Of a stretch of DNA of 64,000 nt, positions 57,480 to 64,000 are shown in pieces. The notes beneath the pieces are model-generated. The model had not been told where the DNA came from and did no database searches. It worked only from the letters and a program-made list of their open reading frames with translations. This stretch comes from Panicum virgatum. Lineage: Eukaryota > Streptophyta > Magnoliopsida > Poales > Poaceae. Numbering within the stretch: position 1 is the first letter of the stretch; each line of letters begins with the position of its first letter. Position numbers and translations under genes: made by a program. The DNA lies in contig NC_053149.1 in NCBI RefSeq assembly GCF_016808335.1, positions 28,889,339-28,953,338 of the forward strand, given 5' to 3'.

Positions 57480-59492
57480 TTGATGGCCGGATCAAGCGAC
57501 GCCAACAAAGTGCCAGAGGCACAACTCTCGTTTTCGGTTCCTGGGCATGCACAGTTGACAGAACGGGCGGCTTCTCCAGCCACCTTGTCACGCCCAACTC
57601 GCCTAAACCGAAAACCACCTCCCAACTCACCGACATCCGCGAGTCTGCGGATCTCGACGGAAAAAGAGTTCTACTCGAACTCAGTTCGGATAACACAGAA
57701 AATGTGTCGATTCCAACTCTCGAGTTAGCCGAGTCCGACACAAATTATGATACCGGAAAAACTCACTTTTCCGAAACTCTCGGAAAATACTTGACTCATC
57801 TCAAGACGATCAAACGCCCCAAGATCAACAACTCAGAACTACTCAGTGGAGTAGATCGAGTTTCACGATCAATAGAGGGCTGCATCAAACTCGCAGAATC
57901 TGCCATTGGCTTATCCACATCAGAGCAGAACCTAGAAGTATTGAACCCACCACAGAAATGGTCGGGCGATATACTCTCAGGGATCGATCAAGTAGATTCT
58001 AAGCTCATCCACTGCATTAAGATAGCCGAAGGCACCCTGCTGAACATGAAGCAGAAATTGGGAGGAGGAATCTGCGGGGGATCTGGTGAGACAAACCCCT
58101 GGCTTGTTCGGATGGGACCGTCTATCTCCAGGATACCTCAGAACCCTTCACCGAAACCTGCTCACATTCGGACTCCTGAACCAGCCGAGTCCTCATTCGA
58201 TCAGGACTTTGATCAATTCATGAACCATTCGATGATCTCGAAGACTGGTTTGATAACGTCGACTTGTTCATGGGCGCTATGGCCAATCCACCCGAACATG
58301 CTAACGCTCTTTGGGAACTGGCAGAACTCAAGGGAAAACCAAAGCTACAGAACAATCCAATGTGTCTATTTTTGACAAACCTTGGATTAAGGAGCCTGAA
58401 GGGCCGACTCCCACACAATCATTGCTACACTGGATGAACGAGAACGCCCACTGTGTAGAGATGGGCATCCCACTTCTCGCTCACCCAAAGCACACATACT
58501 CTAAAATCGGTGGACTAACCGATTCTGAATCCGAGTACACTTCCAACTCGGAGAACGAACTGGATGACCTAATCCAGTACAGCAAGCAAGTCAAGTCCAA
58601 CTCGGCTAAGAACTCCAAGTCCGATCAGGACTCCCTTCCTAACTTGGTCATATATGCAACTCCGCAAGGACGGTCAGTGCACCTAAGGAAGACATAAGAT
58701 CCCAACACCTCTGGCTCGCAGCCAACGGATCTGCCCTTCCAGCAAAGCACCCCTCTAGACCCGTCTTCAAGCAAACAAGACCAAGAAATTCAAGACCTTT
58801 GTCGGGAAATCCTCATGGTTCGCATATCCGAAGTTCAGGAACCTGAGGGTGATCCCATGGAGTGTATCAACCTCGATGACTACAACTATGATGATTTTGA
58901 TGAGTACCTTTCCGACAACATGGAAACTACTCCTCCCACAATCACAGAGGCCCAACCTACCATCAAGCAAGATCTACCTGCACCTCCTCCAGCAGTGACA
59001 GTCACTATGCAATTGGAAGAACAGCGCCCAGCAGAAGATCTTTATGAGCATCGCCGCCTGCTTAACCAGAAGAGGGCATTCAGGAGCCAGCGCCTCGCCA
59101 ACAGCTAGTAGGAATAGCTGGGCGACAACTATGACTACTCCAATTGTGACCTTCGCAACATGATCAACGTTGGTCATGACGCGCGCAATGTCATCATCTC
59201 AAGGAGAAAGGAACGCGAGGAAGTCGAGGCTTACAGCCCTTCTTCCAACTACCGCATCCCACCAAAGGCTCCCGCATCCTTCAAGAAGTACAAGCCGGTA
59301 AACACCCGTCCTCAGGGTAAACCGCGCACCCCACATCATGGAGAAACATCACTTGGCGGAGCCAGGGTCAACAAGGCCCTACTACGCATGTGCTTCATCC
59401 ACCCGAAGAGCTCCCATACCATCTTTGAGTGCGACTCACTCCGCAAGGCCCTTGGGGCACCTCTCCTGAAGGAGACATTACCAAAAATCTAG
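57480..59492 (+). pseudogene. Gag-like ORF of the Tat-type element
   Basis: The frame opens MAGSSDANKVPEAQ at 57483, shifts near 57715 to a Ser/Glu-rich segment with two diverged internal repeats (SGVDRVSRSIEGCIKLAE and SGIDQVDSKLIHCIKIAE, at about 57842 and 57977), and shifts again near 58320. Later blocks have an acidic stretch DDYNYDDFDEYL and a basic region. The end is CFIHPKSSHTIFECDSLRKAL, a Cys/His pattern placed like a zinc knuckle. Several stops break it. The region 59493-59754 is non-coding. Confidence 0.6.
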
Positions 59493-59754
59493 TCGACCAC
59501 CATATCGACTAGTTTTATCATCGAATAGTTTTATTCAGTCATGTGAACCATTACTCACGTCTAACGGGTAAGGGGTAGGTCTTAAGAGTCAGAGTCTGTC
59601 ACTTTACAATTATTGTAATTTTGACAAATCCAAATAAAAGTTGATTTCTTCCATAAATCGACTACTTGGCTTTCGCTCATATGACCAATACTCCACCTCG
59701 AAAGTCATGCTCAGCACTAGAGCAGCTATCGAGTAGTTTTTATGGTTTACCCTA

Positions 59755-60620
59755 GAGTGCTCTTTCGACTTTTACATCTTGGGCAACCCGACGGGGTTCG
59801 TACCTAACAGTTCTATCTTAAGAGTTACTCCAGTCCTTGGATAGGACACCTTACTCGCCTCGCTCAAGTAAGTTTTGGATATCTTTTTGATATTTACATC
59901 TTGGGCAAACCGATGGGGTTCGTACCTAACAGTTCTGTCTAAAGGATTACTCCAGTCCATGTTTAGGACACCCTACTCGCTGGCTTGAGTAGGTTTTGGA
60001 TATCTTTTCGACATCTACGTCTTGGGCAACCCGACGGGGTTCGTACCTAACAGTTCTGTCTTAAGGATTACTCCAGTCCTTGGTTAAGGACACCCTACTC
60101 GCTAGCTCGAGTAGGTTTTGGATACTCTTTCGACATTTTTGTCTTGGGCAACTCGACAGGGTTTGTACCTAACAGACTTGTCTTAAGAGTTACTCTAGTC
60201 CTTGGTTGAGGACACCTTACTCGCTTCGCTCGAGAAAGTTTTGGATATCCTTTCGACATTTACATCTTGTATAACTCGACGGGGTTCATACCTAACAGTT
60301 CTGTCTTAAAAATTACTCCAGTCCTTGGTTAAAGGACACCCTACTCGCTGGCTCGAGTAGGTTTTGGATACTCTTTCGGCATTTTTGTCTTGGGCAACTC
60401 GACGGGGTTCGTACCTAACAGACTTGCCCTAAGAGTTACTCTAGTCCTCATGTAGGACACCTTACTTGCCCTTCTCGAGTAAGTTTGGGATATTTCTAAA
60501 ATATTTACGTCTTGGTTAACTCGACAGAGTTCAATCCTAACAGTTCTATTCTAGAAATCAATCAAGTCCTGGTATAGGACATACTACTCGATAGATCGAG
60601 TAGTCCGGGATACCTTCATA
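59755..60620 (+). repeat. 122-bp tandem array (about seven units) in the 3' UTR
   Basis: The phrase CTTGGGCAACCCGACGGGG and its variants start near 59778, 59900, 60021, 60143, 60265, 60388 and 60511, a spacing of 121-124 bp. Each unit also has TTCGTACCTAACAGTT, GTTACTCCAGTCCTTGG and CTCGAGTAGGTTTTGGATA. Divergence increases towards the right end. Confidence 0.93.
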
Positions 60621-61582
60621 AATAGTTGTACGCTACCTGGATGACCAAGCAAGGTCTACCCTAACTGGTCAACTACTAAAATCCCTCAAGGAGCATAAAC
60701 AAGATCTTGATACTCTAAAATAGGTTGACGCGAGTCTCCCGCTTGCTCAGTCTACTATGGGAATCTTTGTTACGGAATCTTAACTCGATTCCGCCGTGTC
60801 TCACGCGCCCGCCCGCAGCAGACCACTCAGGCCCACCTGCCAGCCTGCCCCGCGCGGCCCGCTCGCCCGCACCGCACCGCGGTCTCCCGCTGACTGCTCT
60901 GGCCCACCAGTCAGCACGGGCCCGCATGTCGGCCCCTTCTCCCTCCTCCCGCAACCGCCACTCACGCACCAGCTTCCGCCCGTTTTCCTCGCCGGACTCT
61001 CTGCTCCACCCGCGCCGCGCCTCGCAGCCCCATGAGCCATCCCGGACCTCGCAGGGCCACTCGCCAGCCGTGCACCCCTTCTGGAAGCTTCTCCCGAGCT
61101 CGGATCATCCCAAATCGTGGGACGAGATCTGTTTCCCCCACGCGGTAACAACCCGCCGCGATCCTCGCCGGGATCACGCACGGGCACGCACGCCCAAATC
61201 CCCGGACACCCCTTTAAACGCACCCCGGCCCTTCCATGCGTCCCCATCTCGTCCCACAACCGTCCAGAGCCGTCGGTTTTACAGGTTAGCCCCTGAAACT
61301 AATGTTTAATTAGGTTTTAGTCCTCGATTTTGCCCAAAAACCCCCTGGAACTCCAGTTTTATTACAAATAAGCCCCTAGAATTTGTTTTTGGCCTAGATT
61401 TTGCGTTTTAGCTCCGTTTTAGGCGTTCTTTATGTCCATGCGATCATTGTAACGCGTAGAATAGTTTTAGACTAGTTTAGTGTGCTGTTTCCATGTATTG
61501 ATGTACTGTTTCTTAGTGTTAGCATTTGTTTGCATGTATGTTTATGTTGTTGCCTTGTTTTTGGCCATGTGTTCGTGAGTAG

Positions 61583-61672
61583 ACGTTGAGCTACCGGAGG
61601 AGCCCCAGTACCAGTACCCGGAGCTGCCGTCTTCTGACTAGTTTGAGCAGCAGCAGGAGCAGTACAAGGAAG
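61583..61672 (+). other. Glu/Gln-rich mini-exon in the plus-oriented LTR
   Basis: GTGAGTAG|ACGTTGAG opens a 90-bp stretch rich in CAG, GAG and CCG codons, followed by AAGGAAG|GCAAGTAT. This copy has TAG codons within it. Position and borders match those in the other Tekay LTRs. Confidence 0.4.
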
Positions 61673-62005
61673 GCAAGTATAACATGAACAACCTATCACT
61701 TTTAAATACACTTTCATACTGCATTTTAATACTGTATGCCTATAAGGATTTCCTAGCCACTTTATATCCTTTATATATATCCTTTGGGTTGCATTTTTGG
61801 TTAGTTGTGCTAGGTGCCGCACTATAACACATAATGGTCCTTTTTAATTAATTTGATTAATGGTATATGCAACTTAATTCTGAGAGTGGCCCTCTGTGTG
61901 GCTTGAGTGGCTCACGTCTCGTTAAAATTGGTTTTTGTTAGAAACATGGTTTAGGGGGCCAGCACGGTGCTTACTGCCTGGTTGGCCACTCTCCATAAGG
62001 ACCGG

Positions 62006-63469
62006 TGTAAGGATCACTGGGGTGTCCGACCCTAGAGGGGGAGGGGGTGAATAGGGTTGCTAATCGCTTTTTAACCTAGGGCTCAATCTAATTGCATAAG
62101 ATAAACCTAACACGCCCTACACATGCTAGTTATGACTAAGGTTTATCTATGCTACCCTCTACTTACCCCAAAAGACTTGCAACCTATAGCCAATCCTAAT
62201 CAAACTAACTAGAAAAGTAAAGGTAAGCAAGAAAGTGTAAATGCGGAAATGTAATGCGGTAAGTAAAGCGGTAAGGGAGAGGATATGCAAACTCCCGTGA
62301 AGATACCAAGACACACGATTTAACGTGGTTCGGTTAGGACACCAAAGTCCCTCCCTACGCCCACGTCCACTTGTCCAACACGAACAAGTGTGATGCCGAG
62401 TCTCTTCGCTTGATCACCGTCTTGCCACGCCTCCAAGGCTCCCGACAAGTAAAGGCTAAGTGACGCCAAGTCACAAAGACGAGGTCACCGCCACCGTCTA
62501 TCTCGAAGCGTCACCACGGCACCGTCTTCACTATCTTGGAGCTTTAACACCAAGTAGGGGCCTCCTTCCCCGCACAAAGTGTCGTTGCCACTCCACACCA
62601 AGTCGGAGGGTCACACGACGAGTACACAAGGTGCTTGCCGCAGCAAGGCTTTCTCTCAAGCTAGTTCTCTCAAGAACTAAGCCTAAACAAGCACTAAGCA
62701 CTCTCATAAGTGTGCTTAAACCTATATGATGTACAATGAAGCTCTATGGTGGTTGGAGATGATCTTTAGCTCTTGTATACTTCCTTGAACTCCAGCACTT
62801 ACAAATGACCCGGCCTTGGGGGTATATATAGGCAGCATAAGCAAATATAGCCGTTGGAGAAAAGCTGTCAGAAAACTGCGTAACGCCGGTTAATCCGACG
62901 TACCCCAAAAGCCATCATCGGTTCAACCGGTGTATGTAAACTGCCATTTGAAAAACTAGCCGTTAGCCATCAACCGGTGTATCGCCAGTTTAACTGATAT
63001 AATCAACCGGTGTATGTAATATTATCGTCGGTTTAACCGGTGAGTGTAACTTCTTCACGTTCCTCCAAAAACCACCTCTCTGGACAACTGAACCGATGCA
63101 ATTGACCGGTGCATCATCGGTTCAACCGGTGTAGGTATTTTCCTCGGTCTTCATCTGCCAATGCACCGACGTATACAATTTCCGTAGCGTTGGTTCATCC
63201 GGTGTAAAACCCTAGCCCGCAGACCTTCTCTGTGATTGCACCGGTGAGTTCATTTTGCCCTACGTCGGTTTAACCGATGATAGCAAAATGCCTCAATTCT
63301 TGTCCCTTGGACCGAAGAGCCTTGCTACGCCTCTCTTCTCTTTGTCATCACTTGAACCTAAAAGCTTGGGAATATTTATCTTAACAATCATATTAGTCCA
63401 AGTGTTGTGTGTGTCATCAATCGCCAAAACATTATATTGAAATATGGCATGAGAGGCCATTTTCGCTAC
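62006..63469. mobile_element. Copia-type solo LTR, 1464 bp
   Basis: TGTAAGGATCACTGGGG...TTCGCTACA is flanked by perfect ACCGG duplications (62001-62005, 63470-63474). The opening phrase, with CTAGAGGGGGAGGGGGTGAATAGG, resembles LTRs of grass copia elements. The interior has no polyprotein. Between about 62880 and 63275 it carries a cluster of GGTTnAACCGGTG/ACCGGTGTA words in both orientations. Removing it restores CCATAAGGACCGGTTCATAG, as in the other Tekay LTRs. Confidence 0.88.
62880..63275. repeat. Cluster of CCGGTGTA / AACCGGT words
   Basis: About ten imperfect copies of ATCGGTTCAACCGGTGTATG-like sequence, several with internal CCGG palindromes, are separated by 25-40 bp of AT-rich spacer. 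A transcription-factor or silencing target array is possible; only the repetition is certain. Confidence 0.6.
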
Positions 63470-64000
63470 AACCGGTTCATAGAGCGACAACCTGGGACAA
63501 CAGCGCTACCACAAGACTGGAATGAGACGGTCTTGGCTTACTAATTAGGTCTTTTTGGTTTGGAGTAACTTACCTGTGGGGCAAAGGGTGGTAAGCTTCA
63601 ATGGTCCCTGCTCCTCCGGTTGGTCTGTGCTTGGTTTGCGCACCTGTGCTTGTACCCCCGTGAGGTGGGCCCCATCGTCACCGATCTAACTCTTCGCGGT
63701 TACGCCTTACCAACGAGATCCTTTGTAACGGCCTCGTAGTGGGTTTGCTAGCCATCTCACCTAAGGAAGTGTGATGAACAACTAGCGTAGCTCACGACTT
63801 GTGGGTAAAGATGTGCAACCTCTGCAGAGTGTAAAACTGGTATACTAGCCGTGCTCACGGTCATGAGCGGCCCAGATCCTCCTTTTGATTAGTGGGGTTA
63901 TCTCCTTCCGACGAGGGAGGTGCCTCTCGGGGTTACCTTGGTTTGGTTTGGTTTGGTTTGGTACTCAGTAGTTTCTTAATTAATTTTGATTAATTACTAT

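Larger units (their letters stand above)
57023..60720 (+). mobile_element. Tat-type gag-only retrotransposon, 3' end truncated
   Basis: The plus-strand order is LTR (57023-57436), primer-binding site (57439), decayed gag (57480-59492), 3' UTR with a tandem array (59755-60620), then loss of the 3' LTR where a plus-oriented Tekay LTR begins at about 60720-60780. No protease, RT or integrase is seen. The primer site TGGCGCGCCAAGTAGGGG is close to those I know from grass Tat-type families. Confidence 0.78.
60760..64000 (+). repeat. Tekay-family LTR in plus orientation, interrupted and running off the window
   Basis: The reverse complement of the Tekay LTR is recognisable from the GC-rich part (about 60780-61250) through TTTTAGGCGTTCTTTATGTCC (61417), the mini-exon (61583-61672), CACGGTGCTTACTGCC and, after the insertion, CATAGAGCGACAACCTGG to GAGGTGCCTCTCGGGG. 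The left border is uncertain because the LTR start (TGTAACACCC) is missing. The opposite orientation and a different GC-rich segment mark it as an independent insertion. Confidence 0.8.

Overview
The window is repeat-dense plant nuclear DNA, almost certainly from a grass and probably a panicoid grass (inference). The basis is deeply nested LTR retrotransposons (Tekay chromovirus, Tat, Athila and copia types), GC-rich LTRs, and a MITE type that I know from grass genomes. I see no intact host gene, no tRNA or rRNA gene and no CRISPR array. Nearly every base from 1 to 64000 can be assigned to a mobile element or a relic of one, so the window is best read as a stratigraphy of insertions.

Left block (1-19690). 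A CACTA transposon, of which only the right end (19383-19690) is visible, was hit by a minus-strand copia element (10336-19382). The copia element was then hit by (i) a minus-strand Tat-lineage Ty3/gypsy element (1-10335; its 3' end lies off the window) carrying a multi-exon antisense plant-mobile-domain gene, (ii) a 3.55-kb solo LTR (13089-16639), and (iii) a hAT-type transposon (17556-19024), which itself carries a 530-bp MULE-type MITE (18184-18713).

Middle block (19691-25935). A tandemly duplicated host-gene scrap lies at 19777-20525. A 350-bp MITE (20949-21234 plus 25093-25156) is split by a 3858-bp Helitron (21235-25092, minus strand). The Helitron has TC and CTAG ends, a 3' hairpin and an A/T target, and rejoining its flanks restores the MITE. 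It carries same-strand fragments of a CCCH zinc-finger gene, a TRAX (translin-associated factor X) gene and an unidentified terminal exon.

Tekay/Athila block (25936-57022). Tekay copy 1 (25936-39122, minus) is an old copy. It is broken by a 1.07-kb solo LTR (29621-30691, TSD CTAAC) and, inside its 5' LTR, by a 3.28-kb solo LTR of its own family (32825-36106, TSD GAACC). An Athila-like plus-strand element (39123-57022) has gag-protease and 3' ORFs but no reverse transcriptase or integrase. Tekay copy 2 (43065-55442) sits inside it as a complete 12.4-kb element with near-identical 3.6-kb LTRs and a perfect TSD (GGAGC). Both Tekay copies have a phase-0 GT-AG intron of about 110 bp inside gag.

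Right block (57023-64000). A plus-strand Tat-type gag-only element (57023-about 60720) ends in a 122-bp tandem array. It is followed by a plus-oriented LTR of the Tekay family, which is interrupted by a 1464-bp copia-type solo LTR (62006-63469, TSD ACCGG) and runs off the right edge.

The items most worth a second look are the Helitron with its phase-compatible chimeric exons, the gag intron, and short acidic or glutamine-rich mini-exons inside two LTR families, each followed by a GC-type splice-donor sequence.
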